A DNA stretch of 64,000 nt, taken from NCBI RefSeq assembly GCF_030297555.1, contig NZ_AP028136.1, positions 868,001-932,000 of the forward strand, given 5' to 3'. Origin of the DNA: Polynucleobacter sp. HIN5 (lineage in GTDB: Bacteria; Pseudomonadota; Gammaproteobacteria; Burkholderiales; Burkholderiaceae). Shown one piece after another: positions 10,481-21,932 of this stretch; position 1 is the stretch's first letter; every line of letters starts with the position of its first letter. The notes beneath the pieces are model-generated. The model searched no databases and was not told the origin of the DNA. It worked only from the letters and a program-made list of their open reading frames with translations. Position numbers and translations under genes: made by a program.

Positions 10481-10675
10481 TTACAGGATCTCTTCGTCCT
10501 TCAGTGCCCAAACCAGGGCAATCACCCAGCCAATCAAGGACCACCCTAAAAAGAGGTTCAGGGCAAAAATAGCCCCGGTATTGGCGCGTTTGCGGTAGAA
10601 CGCAATGGCCACCGGCAGGAGGTAAAACAGGGATAGAAGGGTGATGAGGATGGCGAAAAATAAGCGCATTTCCAA
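10481..10675 (-). CDS. Superinfection-immunity-like small membrane protein
   Basis: A 64-residue protein with two hydrophobic helices (FFAILITLLSLFYLLPVAIA and the LNLFLGWSLIGW region). The segment LNLFLGWSLIGWVIALVWAL closely matches what I recall of the Imm_superinfect family. That family is named after phage T4 Imm, which blocks DNA injection by superinfecting phage, but most members are chromosomal and of unknown role. It lies between acnB and pyrG with no phage genes near. A -10-like TAAAAT and GGA lie just before the ATG on the minus strand. Confidence 0.75.
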   Translation of the reverse strand: MEMRLFFAILITLLSLFYLLPVAIAFYRKRANTGAIFALNLFLGWSLIGWVIALVWALKDEEIL

Positions 10676-10758
10676 TTTTACTTAGGGCAAGTCCGAAGTC
10701 TCTTTTTTTCAATCTGCTCCAGCTATCGTTATAATTGCGTATTACCAATAGACGTTAA

Positions 10759-12423
<1,665 letters not shown>

Positions 12424-12433
12424 TTGGATCCTT

Positions 12434-14640
<2,207 letters not shown>

Positions 14641-14653
14641 GCCTGCTTGCGCA

Positions 14654-14980
14654 ATGCGCCTGATTATCTACTCGATGTTAGGGTTGCTGATCGTGATTCA
14701 GTATCCGCTCTGGTTTGGTCAGGGCGGATGGCTCAAGGCCTATGAGCTAGAGCGTCAGCTCGATGCGCAAATCCAGAAAAATAAAGCCTTAGAAATTCGG
14801 AACAATAAATTGGCTGGCGATGTGAAGGATCTAAAAGAGGGTACACGCGCGATTGAGGAGCGGGCCCGATCAGAGCATGGGATGCTCAAAGAGGGCGAGT
14901 ATTTTGTACAAATCGTTCCTAAAGACGGTGTGCCTCCAAGCCCCAATGCTACCCCGGTACCCGCAACACCCAAGCAATAA
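14654..14980 (+). CDS. ftsB: Cell-division protein FtsB
   Basis: The 108-residue single-pass protein has a short cytoplasmic start, a membrane helix (LIIYSMLGLLIVIQYPLWF), then a periplasmic coiled coil (LERQLDAQIQKNKALEIRNN) and the family segment ERARSEHGMLKEGE. FtsB joins FtsL and FtsQ in the divisome. The position immediately after eno is typical of betaproteobacteria. The Pro-rich tail is longer than in E. coli (103 residues overall). It ends base to base with the convergent hslO stop. Confidence 0.95.
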   Translation: MRLIIYSMLGLLIVIQYPLWFGQGGWLKAYELERQLDAQIQKNKALEIRNNKLAGDVKDLKEGTRAIEERARSEHGMLKEGEYFVQIVPKDGVPPSPNATPVPATPKQ

Positions 14981-15955
14981 TTAATGCCCTTTGGAGGCCG
15001 GTCGTACGGCATCACTGAGCGTCGCACTGGCAAACGCTTGTTTGCAATCGACCGCATCAAAACGATATTGCATGCCACAGAAGTCGCAGCGGGTCTCAAC
15101 AGCGCCGAGTTCGGCCAAAATGCTGTCGACCTCGTCTTGACCTAACATCCGAATCACATCCGCAACCCGCTCACGCGAGCAGCGGCAGACAAACCGAATG
15201 AGGCGCGTCGGAAAGCTGCGCACACCAAAGCGCTCCGATTCCTCGAGAAACAAGCGACGCAATAAGGTCTCAGGCGTAACTTCTAATAGCTCTTCATTGG
15301 TAATCGTATTGCTCAGCATCTGAATGCGCTCCCAACCCTCAGCCATCATCTTGGGGTCATACTGAGAAGCGCCGCCAGCATCAGGCATGCGCTGTAATAA
15401 AAAACCGCCCAAGGATTGTGAGCTTGAGGCAAGCCAGATGCGCGTATCAATTTGTTCAGAGCGTTGCATGTATTGCATGATGGCCTCACTGACCGTTTCA
15501 ATCGGCTCATCGAAACCGGGGTGGGTGCTAGAGGGGCGCTTTAATGCCACGATTCCTTGATAAGGTGTTTGAGAAGGCTTGCGATCAACTGGATCGAGAG
15601 TAATCGCCAAGCGTCCAGAGCCCTCTGCGTCGAGTAATTCAGCGAGAGTGGCATTGTCAGGAATTTGACCAAAATCCGGATTGAGAGTGACACTCGCCCG
15701 AATCTCAAGGTGGGATGTGCATTCAACCACCAAGAGCTGAATTGGCCCCTTACTCTGGGCTTGAATAATTAAAGTGCCATCGAGCTTGATGCTAGCCGTT
15801 AAGAGCGTGGCTGCTGCAATAAACTCGCCCATCACCTTTTGCACCGCCGGTGGGTCATTGCGCAGGGCCAAGATGTTCTGCCATGCACTACCAATCGAGA
15901 CAAACTCACCCCGCACGGGGGCGCCGTCACACACAAAGACCAAAAGCTGATTCAT
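14981..15955 (-). CDS. hslO: 33-kDa redox-regulated chaperonin Hsp33
   Basis: The 324-residue holdase is activated when oxidative stress releases Zn from its C-terminal Cys centre. The Zn ligands are visible as FVCRCSRERV (CxC) and RCDFCGMQYRF (CxxC), at about residues 245-290. The N-terminal domain follows the HslO pattern (GEFIAAATLLTASIKLDGTL). It is divergent from gltX with 44 nt between the start codons. Confidence 0.95.
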   Translation of the reverse strand: MNQLLVFVCDGAPVRGEFVSIGSAWQNILALRNDPPAVQKVMGEFIAAATLLTASIKLDGTLIIQAQSKGPIQLLVVECTSHLEIRASVTLNPDFGQIPDNATLAELLDAEGSGRLAITLDPVDRKPSQTPYQGIVALKRPSSTHPGFDEPIETVSEAIMQYMQRSEQIDTRIWLASSSQSLGGFLLQRMPDAGGASQYDPKMMAEGWERIQMLSNTITNEELLEVTPETLLRRLFLEESERFGVRSFPTRLIRFVCRCSRERVADVIRMLGQDEVDSILAELGAVETRCDFCGMQYRFDAVDCKQAFASATLSDAVRPASKGH

Positions 15956-15999
15956 CCGAAAAATATCCTAAGCAGTTCTGACCTGAGATAATACTGCCC

Positions 16000-17397
16000 A
16001 TGCGTATTCGAACCCGTTTTGCTCCAAGCCCAACTGGCTTTATTCATTTAGGTAATCTGCGTAGTGCCTTGTACCCCTGGGCCTTTGCTAGAAGCAAGGG
16101 CGGGGACTTTATCTTGCGGATTGAAGATACCGATCAAGAGCGTTCCTCTTTGGAGGCCGTTGAGGTGATCTTAGAGGGTATGCATTGGCTGGGCTTGGAT
16201 CCCGATGAGGGCCCGGTCTATCAAATGCAACGTATGGATCGCTATCGCGAAGTCCTCAAGCAAATGCTAGCGGATGGCTCGGCATACTACTGTTATATGA
16301 GCGAAGATGAGCTCAATCGTTTGCGTGATCAGCAAATGGCCAATAAAGAAAAGCCGCGGTATAACGGCTTTTGGCGCCCCGAACCTGGTAAGACGTTGCC
16401 TGAACCCCCCAAAGACGCTTTGCCCGTGATTCGTTTCAAAAACCCAATTGGCGGCTCTGTCATTTGGAAAGATGCGGTTAAAGGGGTGATTGAAATTAGT
16501 AATGATGAGCTAGATGATCTCATCATCGCTCGTCCTGATGGCACTCCTACCTATAACTTCTGCGTGGTGGTCGATGATCTCGATATGGAGATTACCCATG
16601 TGATTCGGGGTGATGATCATGTCAACAATACCCCGCGGCAAATTAACATCATGAAGGCGCTTGGTGGCACGCCGCCGGTCTATGCGCACTTACCAACGGT
16701 CTTGGATGAAAGTGGTGAGAAGATGAGTAAGCGCAATGGCGCCCTGAGCGTGCGCGATTATCAAAAAATGGGCTATCTACCTGAAGCCGTCCTGAACTAT
16801 CTCGCGCGCTTAGGCTGGTCGCACGGTGATGCCGAAATCTTTACGCAAGAGCAATTTGTGAAATGGTTTGATTTGGAGCACTTGGGGCGCTCACCCGCAC
16901 AACATAATCCTGAGAAATTACTCTGGCTCAATCATCACTATATTCAGCAGGGTGAGGCAAAACGCCTTGCGCAGTTATGTACGCCGCTTATTCAACAGCA
17001 GGGGATTGATCTCTCACGGGGTCCAGATTTTGAGTCGGTGGTCAACCTACTTAAAGACCGTGCGAACACCTTGCTAGAGATCGTCGAAGGTGCCAAGCTT
17101 TTCTATCAGGGCCGACCCAATCTAAATAGCGAACAAATTGCTCAAAATATCCCAAATGCTGTGATTCCAGCCATCGCAGATTTTAGAGAGCGACTAACAG
17201 CATCAAATCCCAAAACCAAGGAAGAGGTTGCCGCCCAACTGAAAGCGACGCTTGCCCAGTTTCAACTTAAGATGCCCGCCTTGGCAATGCCCATTCGGTA
17301 TGCGCTATTTGCCACCACTCAAACACCAGCGCTTGATGCAGTGATTGCGGTGATGGGTAAAGACGAAGTCGTCGAGCGTCTCTCAAAAATAGGCTAA
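16000..17397 (+). CDS. gltX: Glutamyl-tRNA synthetase
   Basis: The 465-residue class I synthetase charges tRNA-Glu. The HIGH-like motif appears as HLGN in [12 protein letters not shown] and the KMSKS-like motif as KMSKRNGA. The N-terminal [10 protein letters not shown] is diagnostic. A GATAAT hexamer ends 7 nt before the ATG with no ribosome-binding site between, so the message may be leaderless. The gene is followed after 34 nt, without a terminator, by tRNA-Ala, tRNA-Glu and tRNA-Asp. The synthetase and its cognate tRNA may therefore share a transcript. Confidence 0.98.
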   Translation: MRIRTRFAPSPTGFIHLGNLRSALYPWAFARSKGGDFILRIEDTDQERSSLEAVEVILEGMHWLGLDPDEGPVYQMQRMDRYREVLKQMLADGSAYYCYMSEDELNRLRDQQMANKEKPRYNGFWRPEPGKTLPEPPKDALPVIRFKNPIGGSVIWKDAVKGVIEISNDELDDLIIARPDGTPTYNFCVVVDDLDMEITHVIRGDDHVNNTPRQINIMKALGGTPPVYAHLPTVLDESGEKMSKRNGALSVRDYQKMGYLPEAVLNYLARLGWSHGDAEIFTQEQFVKWFDLEHLGRSPAQHNPEKLLWLNHHYIQQGEAKRLAQLCTPLIQQQGIDLSRGPDFESVVNLLKDRANTLLEIVEGAKLFYQGRPNLNSEQIAQNIPNAVIPAIADFRERLTASNPKTKEEVAAQLKATLAQFQLKMPALAMPIRYALFATTQTPALDAVIAVMGKDEVVERLSKIG

Positions 17398-17431
17398 AAT
17401 CTTGGATTGTTTTGAAAGTGCACCAATATAA

Positions 17432-17507
<76 letters not shown>

Positions 17508-17526
17508 ACAAAACAAGTAGTCCAAG

Positions 17527-17602
17527 GTCCCCATCGTCTAGAGGCCTAGGACATCACCCTTTCACGGTGAGTACGGGGGTTCGAATCCCCCTGGGGACGC
17601 CA
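17527..17602 (+). tRNA. tRNA-Glu (anticodon TTC)
   Basis: The 76-nt cloverleaf has acceptor GTCCCCA / TGGGGAC, anticodon stem TCACC/GGTGA around loop CTTTCAC (anticodon 17561-17563) and an encoded CCA. It is the substrate of the GltX encoded just upstream. Confidence 0.97.
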
Positions 17603-17633
17603 GTCATGCAGTGACGCGCATGATGCAGTATCT

Positions 17634-17710
17634 GGAGCGGTAGTTCAGTTGGTTAGAATATCGGCCTGTCACGCCGAGGGTCGCGGGTTCGAGTCCCGTC
17701 CGCTCCGCCA
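17634..17710 (+). tRNA. tRNA-Asp (anticodon GTC)
   Basis: The 77-nt cloverleaf has acceptor GGAGCGG / CCGCTCC, anticodon loop CTGTCAC (anticodon 17668-17670) and an encoded CCA. It is the last of the three-tRNA cluster, with a terminator following. Confidence 0.97.
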
Positions 17711-17716
17711 GATTCC

Positions 17717-17742
17717 AAAAGCCACCTTCGGGTGGTTTTTTC
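17717..17742 (+). terminator. Terminator of the tRNA cluster
   Basis: A GCCACC-TTCG-GGTGGT hairpin with a stable TTCG tetraloop is flanked by AAAA and followed by TTTTTT, 7 nt beyond tRNA-Asp. Confidence 0.9.
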
Positions 17743-17824
17743 ATTTCTCGGTCATGAAAACCACTATCATTACAACAATATTCTCGTTTGAGGTATTTTT
17801 GTCAATTAACCATAGAGGAATTTC

Positions 17825-18418
17825 ATGAAGAAAATTGCACTTGTAAGCGCAGCCGTATTAATGATGGGCACATCCGCTGTCATGGCACAAAATAAACCAC
17901 AGGCGGTAGTTGCTGTTGAAACTGCCCCAGGCGTCTTAAAAGTAGCTGAAGGTGTTCAGTTCCAAGGCAAGTTCAAATCGGTTGATCCAAAGACCCGTCA
18001 AGTAGTAATTGTTGGTCCCAACGGTAATGAATTTAAAACCGTCTTAGGCGATGAGGTCAAAAACTTTAATCAAATCAAAGTAGGCGATATCGTCACTCTG
18101 ACTCATGTTGAGATCTTGGTAGCGGATATTAAGAAGCCAAGCAAAGTTGAAATCCGCGAGCGCATTGAAACCGAAAAAGCAGCGCGTGCGAAGTTGGGTG
18201 ATAAACCTGCTGCTGCGATCGAGCGTCAAGTGACTGTGGTTGCTGATGTAACCGCTGTAGATGAAAAGAAAGGTACCATCACTCTGCGTGGTGCTACCCG
18301 TACATTGGATCTGAAAGTGAAGGATCCAAAAGTGCTCAAAGGCGTAAAAGTGGGTACGCAAGTTGAAGCAACCGTTACCGAAATCATCGCGATTGAAGTA
18401 ACTGCACCTAAGAAGTAA
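17825..18418 (+). CDS. Exported protein with two repeated beta-rich modules (paralogue of the gene at 23614-24246)
   Basis: The 197-residue protein has a clear signal peptide (MKKIALVSAAVLMMGTSAVM, cleavage after AQ-like site) and AGAGGA as ribosome-binding site. Two related modules follow: FKSVDPKTRQVVIVGPNG...VKNFNQIKVGD and VTAVDEKKGTITLRG...VLKGVKVGTQVEA. Each has the pattern 'VD-KT-x-V-x-L-x-G ... I-V-GD' of small OB-like beta barrels. A long charged helix-like linker (ERIETEKAARAKLG) separates them. A gene of the same design lies 5 kb downstream on the other strand. No function is known to me; the periplasmic location is inferred from the signal peptide. It has its own strong terminator. 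Confidence 0.75.
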   Translation: MKKIALVSAAVLMMGTSAVMAQNKPQAVVAVETAPGVLKVAEGVQFQGKFKSVDPKTRQVVIVGPNGNEFKTVLGDEVKNFNQIKVGDIVTLTHVEILVADIKKPSKVEIRERIETEKAARAKLGDKPAAAIERQVTVVADVTAVDEKKGTITLRGATRTLDLKVKDPKVLKGVKVGTQVEATVTEIIAIEVTAPKK

Positions 18419-18436
18419 TTCATGAATTGGTAAAGG

Positions 18437-18466
18437 CCCGTCTAGTTTGAACTAGACGGGTTTTTT
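18437..18466 (+). terminator. Strong Rho-independent terminator
   Basis: A 10-bp perfect stem CCCGTCTAGT / ACTAGACGGG with loop TTGA is followed by TTTTTT. It lies 18 nt after the stop of the exported protein gene. Confidence 0.95.
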
Positions 18467-18470
18467 CATC

Positions 18471-18650
18471 ATGACCCTCAAGAAAACCGATTTAGCAAAA
18501 CGTCAAGGTCTGCAGATCGCACTGCGCCTGAAAAATGCCAGCAAGGCCGATTTGCAAAACAAGCAAACAAAGTCAAAATCAAGCGCTAAACCTGCACCTC
18601 TTTTGCAGTCAATACTGAGCAAAACGAAACAAGACGAATCAAAGTCGTGA
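18471..18650 (+). CDS. Possible small basic protein, 59 residues
   Basis: An ATG frame encodes a Lys/Ser-rich polypeptide starting MTLKKTDLAKRQGLQIALRL and ending KTKQDESKS, with no hydrophobic segment. The N-terminal 'KKTDLAK..GL.I' pattern recalls short uncharacterised proteobacterial proteins, but I cannot name a family. The ATG is only 5 nt past the terminator's T-run and has no Shine-Dalgarno sequence, which weakens the case. It would need read-through of the terminator or a start inside it. It occupies most of the gap before the dioxygenase gene. Confidence 0.35.
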   Translation: MTLKKTDLAKRQGLQIALRLKNASKADLQNKQTKSKSSAKPAPLLQSILSKTKQDESKS

Positions 18651-18669
18651 GTTAGTATTACCCCGCAGT

Positions 18670-18708
18670 CATCTAGACTCATCTAGTTGATTTGCATATG
18701 AAGCAAAT
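18670..18708. promoter_or_regulatory. Tandem CATCTAG repeats and an inverted repeat upstream of the dioxygenase gene
   Basis: CATCTAG occurs at 18670-18676 and 18680-18686, one helical turn apart. It is followed by the dyad ATTTGC-N7-GCAAAT at 18690-18708. These lie 114 nt or more before the ATG at 18822 and could be activator or repressor sites. The rest of 18710-18810 is AT-rich with no other structure. Confidence 0.3.
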
Positions 18709-18821
18709 GAATATCCAAACTAATTGATCTGATTAGCCCCATTTTTGCTTAAATTTAGGCTATTTTTGTAATAGACTAATTTCAGTGAATTCATACCGTA
18801 ATCATTTCAATGGGGGTCGTA

Positions 18822-19895
18822 ATGAGTGCAAGTCAATCAATTAATGCAGTGGGTAGCATTCCAAAAGCAATTGATGGACCTTGCGCATGGCGAGGGTCTG
18901 ACCTTGCTCAGAGATCGGATTGGATCGTGCACTGGACACCGGAACAAGTTGCCGAACTCGAGCGCGCGGCAGAGCACTTTGCTAGCACCGGACTTGCGCT
19001 GGAAAATATTACACCTGAGAGTTTCCCCCTTCACAATCTAGAACCATTTATTCAGGGGCAATTACAAGAGCTCTTGCATGGTCGCGGATTCGTGATGCTG
19101 CGCGGTTTGCCAATCGCAAACTGGTCGATTGAGAAGGCGGCTACCATTTACATGGGGATCGGTCGCCACATGGGGAGCTTGCGCAGCTCCAATGGCAAAG
19201 GCCATCTCTTGGGTCACGTGCGCGATCAAGGCGCTAAAGTGGAGGCGGGTGCGCGTTTTTACCAAACCAATAAGAAGCTGGACTACCACACTGACTCTGC
19301 GGACATTGTGGGTCTGTTGTGCCTGCAAAAGGCGAAACAGGGCGGTGAGTCATTTATCGCCAGCTCAATGGCTATTTATAACGTACTCGTTAAGCGTCGC
19401 CCTGATCTCATCCCGGCGATGTTTACTCCATATCCTACCGATCGCCGCGGCGAGGTTCCTGAAGGCCGTGACCCGTGGTTTGAGATTCCAATCTTTAATT
19501 GGTATCACGGTGAACTATCGTGCGTTTATCTGCGCCACTATATTGAGGAAGCGCAACGCCGCTTTCCCAATGCTCCGCGCTTAACTAAGGAGCAAGTGGA
19601 GGTCATGGACTTGATTGATGCGATCTTGCAAGAACCTGGATTTCCTCTGCAGATGGCATTCGAGCCCGGAGATATTCAGCTCTTGCACAACCATCAAATT
19701 CTGCACTCTAGGAATGACTTCGAGAACTGGCCCGAACCGGAGCGCCATCGTCATTTGCTAAGACTCTGGATTGCCCCACCATCTGGACGACCCTTACCTG
19801 ATTACTTTGCATCCCGTTGGGGCAATACCATCCCAGGGGATCGGGGCGGCATTATTGTGCCGGGCACCAAACTCTCGGTGGAATTGAGCATTTAG
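18822..19895 (+). CDS. TauD/TfdA-family Fe(II)/2-oxoglutarate-dependent dioxygenase
   Basis: The 357-residue protein has the facial triad His156-x-Asp158 (in DYHTDSAD) and a distal His near 295 (ILHSR), with the 2-oxoglutarate-binding Arg expected in HRHLLRLWIAP. The family hydroxylates small substrates such as taurine, 2,4-D or gamma-butyrobetaine. At about 360 residues this protein is longer than TauD (about 280) and resembles uncharacterised members. ATG 18822 follows GGGGGT; an in-frame ATG at 18810 is the alternative start. The next gene on the same strand is a solute-binding protein, suggesting uptake and oxidation of an unknown carboxylate. The substrate is unknown. Confidence 0.85.
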   Translation: MSASQSINAVGSIPKAIDGPCAWRGSDLAQRSDWIVHWTPEQVAELERAAEHFASTGLALENITPESFPLHNLEPFIQGQLQELLHGRGFVMLRGLPIANWSIEKAATIYMGIGRHMGSLRSSNGKGHLLGHVRDQGAKVEAGARFYQTNKKLDYHTDSADIVGLLCLQKAKQGGESFIASSMAIYNVLVKRRPDLIPAMFTPYPTDRRGEVPEGRDPWFEIPIFNWYHGELSCVYLRHYIEEAQRRFPNAPRLTKEQVEVMDLIDAILQEPGFPLQMAFEPGDIQLLHNHQILHSRNDFENWPEPERHRHLLRLWIAPPSGRPLPDYFASRWGNTIPGDRGGIIVPGTKLSVELSI

Positions 19896-20006
19896 GACCC
19901 CAAAAGAGCAAAAACCTAGTTGTAACCCTGATTGGTTTCCCAAAAATCGACTTGTAGTATGGGTTGTTGTACCTATAAAAACATCCCATTGTGGAGGAGA
20001 CCTACT

Positions 20007-21002
20007 ATGTTGAAGTCTAGTAAACGCCTCATCGGCAAATCGATTCTTGCGGGATTGGTCGCTAGTGCGCTTGGCGTTAGCCCAGTGCTTGCGCAAAACT
20101 ATCCCAATAAAACCATCACTTTGATTGCGCCATATGGTGTAGGCGGCGATAGTGATTTTTCTGGACGAAATCTAGCGGCAGTTGCGAATAAATTAATTGG
20201 TCAGCCTGTCATTGTGCAAAACGTTGCCGGTGCATCGGGAACCATTGGATCACAGAAGGTCCGAACCTCGCCTCCTGATGGCTATACATTGTTAATATCG
20301 CGCGGTGGATCTCAAGCAATTACTCCGGCACTAGATAGCAACACTCCTTATAAGTGGAATGACTTTACGATGATTTCCTTGTTGGATTTTAATCCCGTGG
20401 TATGCGTTGTTAAGCCAGATTCTCCATACAAAACAATTAAGGAATTAATTGATGGGATAAAAGCGAACCCAGGAAAATTAAATTACGCTACTGCCGGCCC
20501 TGGCACCACACAACATTTGGCTGTAGAGGTTATGTTGCGCGACGTTGGTTTGCCATCCAGTGCGGCGATGATGATTCCCTATAAGGGTGGTGGCCAAGCT
20601 AGCGCAGCCTTATTGGGTGGTGAAGTTAATTTTCTTTGCAATAACTTAACAACGATGGTTGGACAAATTAAAGGCGGCGCCATGCGCGCCTTGGTGACCT
20701 CTACTTCCAATCGTTTAAAAGAGTTTCCAGATGTACCAACCGCTAAGGAATCGGGTATCCCATCCTTAGAACAGGTGATGGGATGGAGTGGTTTATATGG
20801 ACCCCCAGGGTTGCCTGCTGAGGTTGTGAACAAATGGCAAGCCGTTTTGAAGGAAGTTGCTAAAGATCCAGCTTGGTTGCGCGGTAACGATACGGTTGGT
20901 GCAATTCCAGCGATTCGGTCACCCCAAGAGACTGAGAAATTTGCCCGCGAGCAGTTTGAGCTCTACAGCAAATTGGGCGCAGAGCTTAATCTCAAGAAGT
21001 AA
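20007..21002 (+). CDS. Bug-family (TctC-like) periplasmic solute-binding protein
   Basis: The 331-residue protein has a signal peptide (SILAGLVASALGVSPVLAQ) followed by the family start NYPNKTITLIAPYGVGGDSD. Other family marks are GASGTIGSQKV, NYATAGPGTTQHL and PYKGGGQA. These proteins bind carboxylates for tripartite tricarboxylate transporters but are often encoded without the TctA/TctB membrane subunits, as here. The strong GGAGGAG ribosome-binding site at 19993-19999 fixes the start at 20007; the longer frame from 19932 is unlikely. It sits 111 nt after the dioxygenase gene. Confidence 0.9.
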   Translation: MLKSSKRLIGKSILAGLVASALGVSPVLAQNYPNKTITLIAPYGVGGDSDFSGRNLAAVANKLIGQPVIVQNVAGASGTIGSQKVRTSPPDGYTLLISRGGSQAITPALDSNTPYKWNDFTMISLLDFNPVVCVVKPDSPYKTIKELIDGIKANPGKLNYATAGPGTTQHLAVEVMLRDVGLPSSAAMMIPYKGGGQASAALLGGEVNFLCNNLTTMVGQIKGGAMRALVTSTSNRLKEFPDVPTAKESGIPSLEQVMGWSGLYGPPGLPAEVVNKWQAVLKEVAKDPAWLRGNDTVGAIPAIRSPQETEKFAREQFELYSKLGAELNLKK

Positions 21003-21022
21003 ACAAATTGTCTTAAAAACTA

Positions 21023-21050
21023 CGGCCTCATATTTTGGGGCCGTTTTTAT
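21023..21050 (+). terminator. Terminator after the Bug solute-binding protein gene
   Basis: ACGGCC...GGCCGT hairpin followed by TTTTTATTT, 20 nt past the stop. It also overlaps the 3' end of the convergent M48 protease gene. Confidence 0.85.
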
Positions 21051-21892
21051 TTGGCTAAGTCATCCCGCTTTGCTGCCTCATACAAAGGCATAACCTTCGG
21101 AATCAATGTAGATAGCTCCTTGATGCGATTCTCATTGGAAGGGTGGGTCGATAAAAACTCAGGTGGGTTCTTACCCTGACTCTCTTTACTCATCTTTTGC
21201 CACAATGTAATGGCAGCCCGCGGATCATAGCCGCCTCGTGCCGCCAGCTCTAAGCCAATCGCATCGGCTTCACGTTCATTCTGCCGCGAGTTTGGTAATA
21301 CCAATACGTACTGCATGATTTGATTGGCCGCATCAATCGATTGAGCCGAACCTGCACCTGCTGCGGCAAGCGCAACATTACTAATGATGTTTTGAGCAAG
21401 TGCTTGCGAGACCTGCTCACGTCCATGCTCCCGAACCGCATGAGCAATCTCATGACCCATGATCGCAGCAATCTCATCATCGGTTAAGTTGAGTTTATTA
21501 ATAATCCCGGTATAAAAAGTAATGCGACCTCCAGGTGCGCAAGTGGCATTCACAATTGGCGAATCAATTAATTGCAAGCCCCAATTCCAGCCACGAGTGT
21601 CATCACGAAATACCGCTGTCTGCGGAATCAAGCGATTGGCAATGGTCTTAAGGCGCTCATATTCAGGGCCACTGGTAATGAGTATCTTTTTCTTCTGCGC
21701 CGCCTTGGCCTGTTGCTCAAAACTAATGGCCGACATCCGATCGATTTGCGCTGCGGAGATCATCATGAACTGCGAGCGTTGCACGCCTACAACCCCAGGA
21801 CGGCTGGTATTGGCACACGCCACCAAGAGGCAGCATGCTACCAAAATGCTAACCACTGTTTGAATAAAACGCGGGCGATACATCAGGTTCAT
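21047..21892 (-). CDS. M48-family metalloprotease, predicted lipoprotein
   Basis: The 281-residue protein opens with a lipoprotein signal (VVSILVACCLLVACAN; lipobox LVAC). It has the zinc motif HEIAH with the third ligand in NEREAD, and THPSNENRIKEL near the C-terminus, all typical of the M48 LoiP/YcaL group of envelope proteases. Such enzymes act in outer-membrane quality control. The longest frame begins at a TTG (21916); ATG 21892 or 21883 gives a normal lipoprotein N-terminus. Monocistronic and convergent with the solute-binding protein gene. Confidence 0.9.
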   Translation of the reverse strand: MNLMYRPRFIQTVVSILVACCLLVACANTSRPGVVGVQRSQFMMISAAQIDRMSAISFEQQAKAAQKKKILITSGPEYERLKTIANRLIPQTAVFRDDTRGWNWGLQLIDSPIVNATCAPGGRITFYTGIINKLNLTDDEIAAIMGHEIAHAVREHGREQVSQALAQNIISNVALAAAGAGSAQSIDAANQIMQYVLVLPNSRQNEREADAIGLELAARGGYDPRAAITLWQKMSKESQGKNPPEFLSTHPSNENRIKELSTLIPKVMPLYEAAKRDDLAK

Positions 21893-21932
21893 AGTGGATA
21901 AACGTCTGATGGGCAACAGCGGATGACCCGAA

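Noticed and set aside
10481..10675. Prophage remnant around the superinfection-immunity-like gene
   Set aside because: No integrase, attachment repeats or other phage genes; both neighbours are core metabolic genes with matching codon use.
18822..19895. Taurine dioxygenase TauD
   Set aside because: About 75 residues longer than TauD, with no tauABC transporter genes. Only the superfamily is supported.
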